NCBI GenBank assembly: GCA_003485765.1 | Contig: DNHS01000028.1 | Location: 24,195 to 53,507, forward strand | Reading direction: 5' to 3' | DNA length: 29,313 nt | Origin: Candidatus Omnitrophota bacterium | Lineage (GTDB): Bacteria > Omnitrophota > Gorgyraeia > Gorgyraeales > Gorgyraeaceae | Shown: piece by piece, positions 1 through 8,712 of the stretch | Numbering within the stretch: position 1 is the first letter of the stretch | Layout: every line of letters begins with the position of its first letter | Notes under the pieces: model-generated | Databases searched by the model: none | Told to the model about the DNA's origin: nothing | Seen by the model: only the letters and a program-made list of their open reading frames with translations | Made by a program: the position numbers and the translations under genes

Positions 1-1
1 A

Positions 2-271
2 GCAGCTATGCTTATACAGCTTGCAATTTCAAGATCCAGAGAATATGCTGCTGATAAAAGGGGCGCTCTGATAGCAGGAACGCCAGCTGGGCTTAGCCGA
101 GCGCTTTTAAAATTGGAAAAAGGAAACAAAGTTTATCCAATGAATGCAAATCAAGCTACAGCGCATTTATTTATAGTAAATCCTTTAAGGGCTGATGCAA
201 TTGGAGCGCTTTTTAGCACGCATCCACCTATAAGAGAAAGGGTAAAGAGGTTAGAAAACATGACAATATAA
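2..271 (+). CDS. htpX: HtpX-like M48 zinc metalloprotease, C-terminal fragment
   Basis: This is the last 89 codons of an open frame that enters from the left edge of the window. The segment SRSREYAADKRGA matches the M48/HtpX region that carries the third zinc ligand, the Glu of REYAAD. The ending FSTHPPIRERVKRLE is the usual HtpX C-terminus (STHPPxxERI.rL). The HExxH motif and the membrane helices would lie upstream and cannot be seen. Family role: membrane-bound endopeptidase of protein quality control, active site facing the cytoplasm. The stop is followed after 4 nt by a palindromic element and then by moxR. The family call is firm; the exact subgroup (HtpX or another M48B peptidase) is less so. 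Confidence 0.85.
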   Translation, partial: AAMLIQLAISRSREYAADKRGALIAGTPAGLSRALLKLEKGNKVYPMNANQATAHLFIVNPLRADAIGALFSTHPPIRERVKRLENMTI

Positions 272-275
272 AAGG

Positions 276-347
276 TCCTTCGACGCGCCAAATAATGCTT
301 TGCATTATTTGGCTTGCTCAGGATCAAATTTTGCTTCGCAAAATTTG
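276..347. repeat. REP-like palindrome holding nested AT-rich hairpins
   Basis: Two perfect 10-bp hairpins lie in tandem. The first has arms CCAAATAATG (288-297) and CATTATTTGG (303-312) around loop CTTTG. The second has arms CAAATTTTGC (325-334) and GCAAAATTTG (338-347) around loop TTC. The first is flanked by TCCTTCGAC (276-284) and GCTCAGGA (316-323), which together look like the two halves of a TTCGAC..GCTCA type REP palindrome opened by an insertion. The second hairpin abuts the moxR ribosome binding site. Confidence 0.65.
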
Positions 348-357
348 GGAGGCATGT

Positions 358-1365
358 ATGACAGATTTTAACCCAAAGTACGGCCAGGATATAAAACAAA
401 TAAACGAGAAAGTCAAAGAAGCAAGCTTGTTTATCCAGCAAATCACACAGGAGCTATCCAGGGTAATAGTCGGCCAGCGCTATCTTGTAGACAGGTTGAT
501 AATAGCCCTCCTTGCAAACGGCCATATATTAATAGAAGGCGTGCCAGGCCTTGCAAAAACACTCGCTGTTAAAACGCTTTCCAAATGCATACAGACAAAA
601 TTCCAGCGTATCCAATTCACACCTGATTTATTGCCAGCAGATTTAATAGGGACACTTGTTTATAATCCAAAAGATGGGACATTTACTACCAAAAAAGGCC
701 CTATATTTTCAAACCTTATACTTGCGGATGAAATCAATAGGGCTCCTGCAAAGGTGCAGAGCGCTCTTCTAGAAGCAATGCAGGAAAGGCAGGTTACTAT
801 AGGAGAAAATACGTTTATGTTGGAGGAACCATTTTTAGTGCTTGCTACGCAGAATCCAATAGAACAGGAAGGGACATATCCTTTGCCTGAAGCGCAGATT
901 GACAGGTTTATGTTGAAGATAAAGATAGAATATCCTGATAAAAAAGAAGAAAAAGAAATTATGGAGCGCATGGCAGGACATAATCCAGGCGAAGTGAAAG
1001 CAGTTGTTTCTTCTAAAGATATTTTAAAGGCAAGAGAGATTGTAAATGAGATTTATATGGACGAGAAGATAAAAGATTATATAGTGAATATCATTTACGC
1101 AACCCGCACGCCGGAGGAATACAAGCTGGATATAAAGAATTACATTGCTTACGGCGCATCCCCGAGGGCGTCCATATACCTTAATATAGCCAGCAAGGCA
1201 CACGCCTTTATCCGTGGAAGAGGCTATGTAACTCCTGAGGATATAAAAGCAGTGGGTATGGATATTTTAAGGCACCGCGTTATTCTTACATATGAAGCAG
1301 AAGCAGAAGAGATGACGAGCGAAAATATTGTAAAGAAGATATTTGACGAAATAGAAGTTCCATGA
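358..1365 (+). CDS. moxR: MoxR-family AAA+ ATPase
   Basis: MoxR-type AAA+ ATPase of 335 residues, the usual family length. Walker A is GVPGLAKT (G61, K67). Walker B is LILADEINRAP with D124/E125, followed by the hallmark KVQSALLEAMQE and ATQNPIEQEGTYPLPEAQIDRF (sensor 1 and pre-sensor region). The C-terminal lid includes GASPRASIYL. I chose ATG 358 because GGGAGG sits 5 nt upstream and the protein then begins MTDFNPKYGQ; a longer in-frame start at 295 would run through the palindromes. MoxR proteins act as cytoplasmic chaperones that work with von Willebrand (vWA) proteins. Here DUF58, BatA and BatB follow in the same operon. The stop overlaps the DUF58 start by ATGA. Confidence 0.93.
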   Translation: MTDFNPKYGQDIKQINEKVKEASLFIQQITQELSRVIVGQRYLVDRLIIALLANGHILIEGVPGLAKTLAVKTLSKCIQTKFQRIQFTPDLLPADLIGTLVYNPKDGTFTTKKGPIFSNLILADEINRAPAKVQSALLEAMQERQVTIGENTFMLEEPFLVLATQNPIEQEGTYPLPEAQIDRFMLKIKIEYPDKKEEKEIMERMAGHNPGEVKAVVSSKDILKAREIVNEIYMDEKIKDYIVNIIYATRTPEEYKLDIKNYIAYGASPRASIYLNIASKAHAFIRGRGYVTPEDIKAVGMDILRHRVILTYEAEAEEMTSENIVKKIFDEIEVP

Positions 1366-2240
1366 TCCCGAAAGAAATCCTTAAAAAAGTAAGGCAGATT
1401 GAAATAAGGACCGGAAGGCTTGTGAACGATGTATTTGCCGGAGAATATGAGTCTGTATTTAAAGGCAGAGGCATGGAGTTTCATGAAGTCCGGGAATATG
1501 CGCCTGGAGACGATATACGTTCTATCGACTGGAATGTAACCGCCAGAGCAGGCCATCCGTACGTCAAAAAATTTATAGAAGAAAGAGAGCTTACAGTAAT
1601 AATCATGGCGGATATGAGCGGCTCTGGCAGTTTTGGAACCAGGAATAAGATGAAGGTAGAATTAATGGCAGAGATAGGAGCTGTGCTTTCTTTCAGCGCA
1701 ATAAAAAATAATGATAAAATCGGCCTATTGTTATTCACGGATAAAGTTGAAAAATTTATCCCGCCTAAAAAAGGCAGACCGCATGTATTAAGGGTAATAA
1801 GAGAACTTTTATATTTTAAGCCTGAATCCAAAAAGACATCAATAAATTCAGCTTTGGAATACATGGGAAAGGTTTTAAAAAAGCGCTCGGTTATTTTTCT
1901 TATTTCTGATTTTCTGGATTCTAATTATGAAAGGCTTCTCGGGATTCTGAATAAGCGGCATGATATTATAGGTATCTCTATATCTGATCCAAGAGAGAAA
2001 GATTTGACAGATATAGGCCTTGTGAAATTTGAAGATGCAGAAACAGGAGAGGTTTTATTTCTGGATACAGGAGATGATTTATTAAAAAAAGAACTTACAA
2101 AAAGGAGATCATCTTTTATAGGCGCTAGAAATAAGGCGTTCAAATCAATGGGTCTTGATTCAATAGAGATATCCACAGATAAACCATACATAGAGCCGTT
2201 GGTACTTTTTTTCAAGGCCCGCGCCAAAAGATTTAGATAA
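1362..2240 (+). CDS. DUF58 (vWA-like) protein
   Basis: DUF58 protein of 292 residues, typical length for the family. The signature runs GRGMEFHEVREYAPGDDIRSIDWNVTAR (about residues 36-62, shown here only as a landmark split around GDD.R.IDW), followed by YVKKFIEERELTVIIMADMSGSGSFG. That last part gives a DxSxS metal-ion-dependent adhesion-site motif. No signal peptide or membrane segment is evident, so it is probably cytoplasmic and membrane-associated through partners. The start codon lies inside the moxR stop (ATGA), implying translational coupling. Family knowledge: MoxR-DUF58 pairs are thought to form a chaperone/adaptor unit for envelope or enzyme-complex maturation. The precise client is unknown. 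Confidence 0.9.
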   Translation: MIPKEILKKVRQIEIRTGRLVNDVFAGEYESVFKGRGMEFHEVREYAPGDDIRSIDWNVTARAGHPYVKKFIEERELTVIIMADMSGSGSFGTRNKMKVELMAEIGAVLSFSAIKNNDKIGLLLFTDKVEKFIPPKKGRPHVLRVIRELLYFKPESKKTSINSALEYMGKVLKKRSVIFLISDFLDSNYERLLGILNKRHDIIGISISDPREKDLTDIGLVKFEDAETGEVLFLDTGDDLLKKELTKRRSSFIGARNKAFKSMGLDSIEISTDKPYIEPLVLFFKARAKRFR

Positions 2241-2265
2241 CATTATGCGGTAGTTTTATTTTAAA

Positions 2266-3684
2266 ATGAGAAAACTTTATACATTTTGTGTTACAGTTTT
2301 CTGGCTTACCATGATGGGAGTTCTTTTTAATAAAGAAGTCCTGCCCGCTTTTATTATCACAAATCCTTCCGGATACAAGATAGAACTGACAAAAGACCTG
2401 CCTATGCGCGAATCATGGATGGGTATTTATTTTAAAGATAAGAGGATAGGATTTTCAAATACTGTTATAAGCCAGGATGTAGATTCAGGCATAGCAGGAT
2501 ACAGAATAAACGAAACAACGCTATTGAGACTAAATTTACTAGGTGAAGGTAGGTTTATAAGAATAAAAGGCGGTTCATTTTTTAGCGAGAATTATGCGCT
2601 TAAAAATTTTTATTATAAACTGATATCAGGTTCTTATAAGATAGACATATCTGGGGAGATAGTAGATAATTTTCTTAAGATTAATGTAGACACAGGCGCA
2701 GGTAAAAAAGAAACGAGCCTTGCAATAAGGAACAATACGCTTATAGCTAATTCAATAGCGCCGTTTCTTTTATTCAAAAGGCTCGATGCTAATAAGGAGC
2801 TTAATTTTGAGATTTTTGAGCCGGTAAGCATGTCTACTAATAAAGTGAGTGTTAAAAAGATTGGAAGCGAGATAATTGAATCAGGCGGGCAGAAAAAAAA
2901 GGCGGATATCTTTGAGATAGATTGTTATGGCATAAAGACCAAGACATGGATGACAGAGGACGGAGACATCCTGAAAGAGGAATCAGGCCTGGGGTTTGTT
3001 ATGCTTAAGGAAAACTCCATGGACGCCATGAATATAAACGTATCTGGCCCAGGGGGCTCGGGGGATCTATCGTCTGAATTTTCTATTGCCTCTAACATGC
3101 AAATAGCAGACCCTAGAAAAACCGCCTATTTAAAAATAGAAAAAGACAAGTCTTATCTGGAAATATATAAAGACAGAGAACCTGATGTGGTTATGACATT
3201 GGCATTGCCGTTAGCAGATATCCTTGAGGAGCCATTTGTGCAGTCTAAGGACGAGAAAATCCTGAAACTTGCAAGGGAGATTGTAGGCACAGAGACAAAT
3301 AGCTGGGTTTGCGCAAAGAAGATTTCGAAATGGGCCTATAGCAATATAAAGAAGATGCCTACTTTGAGCATTCCTTCTGCCCTGGATGTCCTGGCAAGCA
3401 TGGAAGGCGATTGCAATGAGCATACAGTCTTATTTACCGCGCTATGTCGTTCTATAGGCATACCTACTAAGATGATAGCAGGGCTTGTGTATTTAGACGG
3501 CGCGTTCTATTATCATGCCTGGCCAAAGGTATATGTTGGCGAATGGGTTAATATGGATCCTACGCTTGGCCAGGAGATAGCAGATGCAACCCACATACCG
3601 CTTGTTGAAGGAGGGATAAAAGAACAACTGGAATTAATAAAGATTATAGGAGACCTTGAGATAAAAGTTATAGAATATAGATAG
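2266..3684 (+). CDS. Exported transglutaminase-like cysteine protein
   Basis: A 472-residue protein with a hydrophobic N-terminus (residues 4-30, ending near VLPAF) that looks like a signal peptide or anchor. There follows a long beta-rich region without a recognised family, and then a transglutaminase-core domain at about residues 345-450. The catalytic triad is visible as C383 in GDCNEH, H417 in YYHAW and D431 in NMDPT. The fold is used by peptidases and protein crosslinkers; which reaction occurs here cannot be told. Transglutaminase genes commonly follow moxR-DUF58, and this one sits 25 nt after DUF58. No strong ribosome binding site is seen; ATG 2266 is the first in frame and gives the hydrophobic leader. 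Confidence 0.85.
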   Translation: MRKLYTFCVTVFWLTMMGVLFNKEVLPAFIITNPSGYKIELTKDLPMRESWMGIYFKDKRIGFSNTVISQDVDSGIAGYRINETTLLRLNLLGEGRFIRIKGGSFFSENYALKNFYYKLISGSYKIDISGEIVDNFLKINVDTGAGKKETSLAIRNNTLIANSIAPFLLFKRLDANKELNFEIFEPVSMSTNKVSVKKIGSEIIESGGQKKKADIFEIDCYGIKTKTWMTEDGDILKEESGLGFVMLKENSMDAMNINVSGPGGSGDLSSEFSIASNMQIADPRKTAYLKIEKDKSYLEIYKDREPDVVMTLALPLADILEEPFVQSKDEKILKLAREIVGTETNSWVCAKKISKWAYSNIKKMPTLSIPSALDVLASMEGDCNEHTVLFTALCRSIGIPTKMIAGLVYLDGAFYYHAWPKVYVGEWVNMDPTLGQEIADATHIPLVEGGIKEQLELIKIIGDLEIKVIEYR

Positions 3685-3734
3685 GCCTGTAGTGTTGTAG
3701 ACAGCTGTAGTTTTTCCCTGCGGACAAAAACAAT

Positions 3735-4448
3735 ATGATACAAATATCAAATCTTACAAAGAAATTTGGTTCAAAGGTAGCGGTTAATAAACTTAACCTG
3801 GAAGTTAAAAATGGCGAGCTGTTTGGATTTTTAGGTCCTAATGCCGCAGGCAAAACTACTACCATAAAATTGCTGACAGGGTTATTAAGGCCTACAGAAG
3901 GCTCAATAAAAATCTCTGGCTATGATATGCAGAAAGATTATGTAAAGGCAAAATGCCTTTTAAGCTATATACCTGATACGCCATATCTTTACGAGAAACT
4001 TACAGCCAGAGAATTTCTGAGGTTTATTTGTGAGATATACCTGTTAGATGGGAAGGAGTCGCAGAAGAAGATAGAGGAATACATAGAGTTTTTCAGCCTG
4101 AAGGAATACGAAAATGCCCTGATAGAAGAATATTCGCATGGCATGCGGCAGAAGGTGGTTATAATAGCAGCCCTGATTCACAATCCAGACATTATTATTG
4201 TGGATGAACCTATGGTGGGCCTGGACCCAAAGACTACAAAGTTAGTCAAAGATATATTTAAGAGCAGCTCTAAAAATGGAAAAACCATATTTATGTCCAC
4301 TCATACATTATCTTTGGCAGAAGAGATATGCGACAGGATCTGTATTATAGATAACGGAAACCTCATAGCAATAGGCACGCTGGAAGAGCTTCGCAAGAAA
4401 AGCGGAATAGATGGAAGGCTGGAAGAGATATTCTTAAAGCTAACATGA
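3735..4448 (+). CDS. ABC transporter ATP-binding protein
   Basis: ATPase subunit of an ABC-2 type exporter, 237 residues. Walker A is GPNAAGKT (G34-T41). The signature segment is YSHGMRQK, a variant of LSGGQ common in this exporter group. Walker B is IIIVDEPMVGLDP and the switch histidine is in STHTL. The gene starts 50 nt after the transglutaminase gene with only a weak ribosome binding site, and its end overlaps the permease start by ATGA, so the two are surely partners. Substrate is not evident. Its position inside a MoxR/Bat operon suggests a role in the same envelope process, which is inference. Confidence 0.92.
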   Translation: MIQISNLTKKFGSKVAVNKLNLEVKNGELFGFLGPNAAGKTTTIKLLTGLLRPTEGSIKISGYDMQKDYVKAKCLLSYIPDTPYLYEKLTAREFLRFICEIYLLDGKESQKKIEEYIEFFSLKEYENALIEEYSHGMRQKVVIIAALIHNPDIIIVDEPMVGLDPKTTKLVKDIFKSSSKNGKTIFMSTHTLSLAEEICDRICIIDNGNLIAIGTLEELRKKSGIDGRLEEIFLKLT

Positions 4449-6124
4449 AAATAAATGCGTTTTTAAAATTATGGCTGAATGTTATACGCAATAGCATCGC
4501 AATGCTTAAGAAACAGAGTTTACTTAAAATATATTTTATTTTATTATGCTCGCTATTATTCTTGGCTATAGAATTTCTTATATGCTATGTGGCATTTTCA
4601 TTTATGAGAGGTATTCCAGAAGTCGGTTCAATAATAGTAGAAAGGCTTATGTTCCTGTTTTATTTTGCGCTGTTTCTGATGCTTATTTTTAGTAATGCGA
4701 TTATTACATACTCTACTATTTACATCTCTAAGGACACGGAATTGCTCTTTTCATATCCTTTGAGTTCAGGAACTGTTTTCAGGTATAAATTCATTGAATC
4801 AAATATGCTTAGCTCATGGGCTTTTATGGCAATACTTGTGCCGTTTATGGTAAGTTTTGGGATGGCAAATCATGCTGATAGGGCTCTGTATATTTTTATG
4901 TTTTTGTATTTTATCCCCTTTTTGATAATCGCAGGCGCTATTGGCTCAGGACTTACTATGCTGCTTGCAAAGCTTTTGCCGCAAAAAAAATTGAGAGCTG
5001 TTATATTTTTAATAAGCCTGTTCGTAGCGCTGGTCATTTATAAATCTATTAAAAGAGTGAGATTTGAAGAATCAGGGCAGACTATCGAGATATTTATGTT
5101 GAATCAGATGTTGCCTAATATACATATATCGCATTCTCCGTTTTTACCGAGTTACTGGATGGCAGAAGGTATTTTAAAAGCGTCTCTAAAGGAATTTAAA
5201 GACGCCTTTTATTATTTTTTATTACTTTTGAGCACTGCCTTATTTTTTACAGAGACGTTAGTTAATCTTGCAGAAAAAATTTATCTTATATCGTGGCAGG
5301 AGCTTCATTCTCAGGCAAGAGAGAAGATATTCTGCTTAGGCAGAGGGATCATAGAAAGAATAAGGCCGTTATTCAAGATATTCGGAATGGATTCACGCGG
5401 CCTGATTATTAAAGATATGAAACTTTTCTGGCGCGAGCCGATGCAGTGGACACAGTTTGTGATATTCTTTGGAATACTCGGCGTATATTTTGTGAATATC
5501 AGGCATTTTTCATACAATATGCTGCAGCCTTTTTGGAAACATATATGCGCCTTCCTGAATTTAAGCGCAATACTACTTACGCTTGGTTCGCTGAGCACAA
5601 GGTTTATATTTCCACAGATAAGCCTGGAAGGCAATAAATTCTGGATAATAGGCCTTTCGCCGTTGGGATTAAAGAAGGTGCTTTATGGAAAATTTCTGGC
5701 AAGTTTTACAATAAGCTTTTTTATAACAGAATCTCTTTTAATGGTATCAAACAAGATGCTCGGGATATCAGGCTTGCTGGAAGCTTGTTTTATCTGGGTC
5801 ATATTAATAATGAATCTGGCGCTTATAGGCTTAAGCATGGGTTTGGGCGCGGCTTTTCCAGATTTTAAATCGGAAAATCCTGCTAAAATTGTATCGGGTT
5901 TCGGAGGCACTTTGACCCTGATAGCGAGCATAGGATTCATATTGATTGCGGTAGCAGTAACAATATTTCCATTCCAGTTATTTTTAAAAGGCCATATATC
6001 TACGTATATGGATTTAAAAAAAGCGGCTATGATCTCTATGGGGATAGTTTCTTTAATAGGCATAGGGCTATGTATATTCCCGCTTTTGTACGGAGAAAAA
6101 AAATTAGCGGCAATGGAATTCTAA
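4445..6124 (+). CDS. ABC exporter permease, multi-pass membrane protein
   Basis: A 559-residue, strongly hydrophobic protein with about 12 predicted membrane segments by eye: six in roughly residues 27-275, then a cytoplasmic loop rich in charge (about 275-325, including a short KDMKLFWREPMQW motif), then six more in 330-550. The KDxKxxWREP motif before the second membrane half is typical of large ABC-2 type permeases, where it appears in each repeat. It overlaps the ATPase gene by four bases, so it is the membrane partner of that subunit. No periplasmic domain or signal peptide is apparent. Substrate unknown. Confidence 0.85.
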   Translation: MKINAFLKLWLNVIRNSIAMLKKQSLLKIYFILLCSLLFLAIEFLICYVAFSFMRGIPEVGSIIVERLMFLFYFALFLMLIFSNAIITYSTIYISKDTELLFSYPLSSGTVFRYKFIESNMLSSWAFMAILVPFMVSFGMANHADRALYIFMFLYFIPFLIIAGAIGSGLTMLLAKLLPQKKLRAVIFLISLFVALVIYKSIKRVRFEESGQTIEIFMLNQMLPNIHISHSPFLPSYWMAEGILKASLKEFKDAFYYFLLLLSTALFFTETLVNLAEKIYLISWQELHSQAREKIFCLGRGIIERIRPLFKIFGMDSRGLIIKDMKLFWREPMQWTQFVIFFGILGVYFVNIRHFSYNMLQPFWKHICAFLNLSAILLTLGSLSTRFIFPQISLEGNKFWIIGLSPLGLKKVLYGKFLASFTISFFITESLLMVSNKMLGISGLLEACFIWVILIMNLALIGLSMGLGAAFPDFKSENPAKIVSGFGGTLTLIASIGFILIAVAVTIFPFQLFLKGHISTYMDLKKAAMISMGIVSLIGIGLCIFPLLYGEKKLAAMEF

Positions 6125-6150
6125 AAAAGGGTATACATGAGAATAGTCAT

Positions 6151-6651
6151 ATGAATGATATAAGGCCGTTAAAGGATGTTTTAGAAATAAGCGGAAGGTT
6201 TCCAGCGCTTCTGGTTATTATATTGATTTTAGCGGTGCTGCTTATTGCGGCGTTTATTTATTTTAAAAAGAAGAAGGTAGAAGAAAAACCTTCTATACCC
6301 TCGAGGTTTCCGGAAGAGATTGCAAAAGAAGCTTTGAAAGCTCTTAAGGAAATGAAGCTTGCGGGAAAAGGCATGATCAAGGAATATTATATAAGGCTTT
6401 CGGATATTATTCGGACTTACATAGAGAATAGGTACAGGATATTTGCTATGGATAGGACTACATGGGAACTTTTCCAGGAGATGAGGTCAAAAAGAATAGA
6501 ATACCTGCATGTAGACAGAATAAATGATTTTCTTGAAGATTGCGATATGGTGAAATTTGCAAAATATGCGCCTGGCGAGAAAGAGATTGAAGAAGCTTAT
6601 AAAAAAGCAGAAGAGATTATAAATATAACAACGCCTAAAATTACAACATGA
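6151..6651 (+). CDS. DUF4381-like single-pass membrane protein of the Bat operon
   Basis: A protein of 166 residues from ATG 6151. An upstream in-frame ATG at 6070 lies deep inside the permease gene and is less likely. One membrane helix spans about residues 18-39 (ALLVIILILAVLLIAAFIYF), followed by a KKKK stop-transfer patch and a helical cytoplasmic domain. That domain includes IKEYYIRLSDIIRTYIENRY and DCDMVKFAKYAPGEKEIEEA. The same pattern recurs in the cytoplasmic tail of BatD downstream, so the two genes appear to share a domain. Members of this small family occur next to BatA/BatB vWA proteins. It overlaps batA by ATGA. Function is not established; a role in assembling the vWA membrane complex is inference. 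Confidence 0.7.
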   Translation: MNDIRPLKDVLEISGRFPALLVIILILAVLLIAAFIYFKKKKVEEKPSIPSRFPEEIAKEALKALKEMKLAGKGMIKEYYIRLSDIIRTYIENRYRIFAMDRTTWELFQEMRSKRIEYLHVDRINDFLEDCDMVKFAKYAPGEKEIEEAYKKAEEIINITTPKITT

Positions 6652-7637
6652 GATTTGCAAACCCTCCATTTTTAATATTACTTGGTATTATCCCGTTATT
6701 AATCTGGGATTATTTCAGGCGAGCTAAATTACGCGAAGCGAGTATTATTTTTTCAGATATTTCTATTCCGAAGAGCATGCGGCCAGGGTTTCGCGTGAAG
6801 TACAGGCATGCGCCGATGATATTAAGGATGGCAGCTATTTTTATTTTTATCCTGGCGCTTAGCAGGCCTCAGGCAGGCCAGAAGGAAGAAGAGATAATAA
6901 CAGAGGGAATCGATATTATGCTTACTCTTGATACATCTGGCAGTATGAAGGCGGAAGATTTCGCTCCGCAGAATCGATTAGGCGCGGCCAAGGATGTTTT
7001 GAAGGAATTTATAAAAACCAGGCATAACGACAGGATCGGTATGGTTGTTTTCTCGCGATATAGTTTCACACAGTGTCCGCTTACGCTTGATTATGGCGCG
7101 CTTATAGAGCTTCTGAATAAGGTGGATATAGGGATGATAGAAGATGGGACTGCTATAGGAATGGCAATAAGCAATGCCGTAAACAGGCTCAGGGATTCTA
7201 ATGTTAAAAGTAAGATAATAATACTTTTGACAGATGGTGTTAATAATGCCGGTAAGATAGACCCTTTAACTGCCAGTAAAGCAGCCAAAGCGTTTGGCAT
7301 AAAGATATACACAATAGGAGCGGGAAAACCAGGAGGCGCTATGTATCCAGTGGAGGACCCTATTTTTGGAAAAAGATATGTGCATATGGATACAGAGATA
7401 GACGAAAAGCTGCTTAAAAATATTGCTGATGAAACAGCAGGGCTGTATTTCAGGGCAAAAGATAAAGAAGGCTTGAGAGAGATATATAAGACAATAGGCC
7501 AGCTTGAAAAAACAAGAATAGAGACAAAGGAATACGCAAACTACACTGAATTAGCGGGATTTTTCATATTGCCGGGGTTTGCGCTGCTGTTACTGGAAAT
7601 TATATTAGCGCATACATTATTTGCTAAAATTCCATAA
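6648..7637 (+). CDS. batA: BatA-like membrane vWA protein
   Basis: A 329-residue von Willebrand factor A protein with the standard Bat layout. Two membrane helices flank the start of the protein (about residues 7-22 and 58-73), followed by the vWA domain (about 88-285), and a last membrane helix lies near the C-terminus (about 303-322). All metal-site motifs are intact: DTSGSM (D95, S97, S99), T168 in GTAIG, and D196 in LLTDG. It starts in the stop codon of the preceding gene (ATGA). BatA and BatB proteins are thought to form inner-membrane vWA complexes with the TPR protein BatC and with BatD/BatE, driven by MoxR. The name comes from Bacteroides aerotolerance, and that phenotype need not apply here. 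Confidence 0.88.
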   Translation: MRFANPPFLILLGIIPLLIWDYFRRAKLREASIIFSDISIPKSMRPGFRVKYRHAPMILRMAAIFIFILALSRPQAGQKEEEIITEGIDIMLTLDTSGSMKAEDFAPQNRLGAAKDVLKEFIKTRHNDRIGMVVFSRYSFTQCPLTLDYGALIELLNKVDIGMIEDGTAIGMAISNAVNRLRDSNVKSKIIILLTDGVNNAGKIDPLTASKAAKAFGIKIYTIGAGKPGGAMYPVEDPIFGKRYVHMDTEIDEKLLKNIADETAGLYFRAKDKEGLREIYKTIGQLEKTRIETKEYANYTELAGFFILPGFALLLLEIILAHTLFAKIP

Positions 7638-7646
7638 GTTTAAACC

Positions 7647-7689
7647 AAACAACTTTACAAACTGACATTGTTGATTTGTAAAGTTGTTT
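7647..7689. repeat. Perfect 15-bp stem-loop between batA and batB
   Basis: Arms AAACAACTTTACAAA (7647-7661) and its exact complement (7675-7689) enclose a 13-nt loop. It fills the only sizeable gap between batA and batB, and there is no U-tract after it, so it does not look like an intrinsic terminator. It could be a mobile palindrome, an mRNA processing or stability site, or a partial attenuator that sets the batA:batB ratio. Confidence 0.7.
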
Positions 7690-7710
7690 GTCGAATACGC
7701 GAGGCAAGTT

Positions 7711-8712
7711 ATGCATTGGGGTTCGCCCGTATATCTAAATTTTCTTTTATTAATTCCAATATTGGTAATATTTTTTATATTTGCAGGGATAAATAAAAGA
7801 AAGAAAATAGAGAAATTCGGAGATCCTGTTCTTGTAGAAAAGCTTTCTTCTTCCAAGAGCATTACTAAGGAAAGAATGAATAAAGTTTTAATAATTATAG
7901 CCGCAAGTTTTTTGGTTCTGACTTTGGCCAGGCCTCAGATAGGAGGCCGGCTTACTATGGCCAAGCGTTACGGAGTGGATATAATGATAGCCATAGATAC
8001 TTCATTAAGCATGCTGGCCCAGGATATAAAGCCAAGCCGCATTGAAAAAGCAAAACTGGAAATCTCCTCTCTTATAGATAAATTAAAAGGCGACAGGGTT
8101 GGGATAATAACATTTGCAGGCGATAGTTTCATGCAATGTCCGCTAACGCTAGACTATAGCGCAGCAAAAATGTTTTTAAGTATAATAGAACCTGGTATGA
8201 TGCCAAAACCTGGCACAGCTATAGGAGATGCGATTAAGGCCGCTATAAAAGGTTTTACTAAAAAAGAAAGAAAACATAAAGTCCTTGTTCTTCTTACAGA
8301 TGGAGAAGGGCATGATACGAATCCGGCAGAAGCCAGCAATGAGGCTAAAAAGGAAGGTATTATAATTTATACAATAGGTATAGGCACAAAAAAAGGGGAA
8401 CCCATACCTATTATAGGCCAGTCTGGCAATATTAATGGGTATAAGAGAGATAATGGCGGAGAAGTTGTAATGACGAAATTAGATGAAGAGACGCTTCAGA
8501 AGATAGCGCTTATTACAGACGGTAAATATTACTGCGCTACAGCTAGCGGGTTTGAACTTGATAAGATTTATGACGAAATAAACAAGATGGAGAAAAAAGA
8601 ACTTTCAAGCAGATTATTTACGCAATATGAAGACAGATTTCAATATTTTCTGGGCATTGTTTTGATATTATTGTGTGTAGAATTTATGATAGGGGATAGG
8701 AAAAGAAAATGA
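7711..8712 (+). CDS. batB: BatB-like membrane vWA protein
   Basis: Second von Willebrand A protein, 333 residues, paralogous to the upstream batA product. Membrane helices lie at about residues 8-25 and 52-70 and near the C-terminus (about 308-328). The metal site is DTSLSM (D96), T169 in GTAIG and D197 in LLTDGEGHD. I chose ATG 7711 because GAGG lies 6 nt upstream; a TTG at 7684 would start inside the stem-loop. The shared motif QCPLTLDY in both BatA and BatB shows recent common ancestry. It overlaps batC by ATGA. BatA and BatB are expected to work as a pair in the inner membrane. Confidence 0.88.
   Translation: MHWGSPVYLNFLLLIPILVIFFIFAGINKRKKIEKFGDPVLVEKLSSSKSITKERMNKVLIIIAASFLVLTLARPQIGGRLTMAKRYGVDIMIAIDTSLSMLAQDIKPSRIEKAKLEISSLIDKLKGDRVGIITFAGDSFMQCPLTLDYSAAKMFLSIIEPGMMPKPGTAIGDAIKAAIKGFTKKERKHKVLVLLTDGEGHDTNPAEASNEAKKEGIIIYTIGIGTKKGEPIPIIGQSGNINGYKRDNGGEVVMTKLDEETLQKIALITDGKYYCATASGFELDKIYDEINKMEKKELSSRLFTQYEDRFQYFLGIVLILLCVEFMIGDRKRK

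Noticed and set aside
295..357. Longer N-terminus for moxR starting at ATG 295
   Set aside because: It would translate the nested palindromes and has no ribosome binding site; ATG 358 has GGGAGG five nt upstream and yields a normal MoxR start.
7684..7710. TTG start for batB
   Set aside because: It falls in the right arm of the stem-loop; ATG 7711 has a GAGG site.
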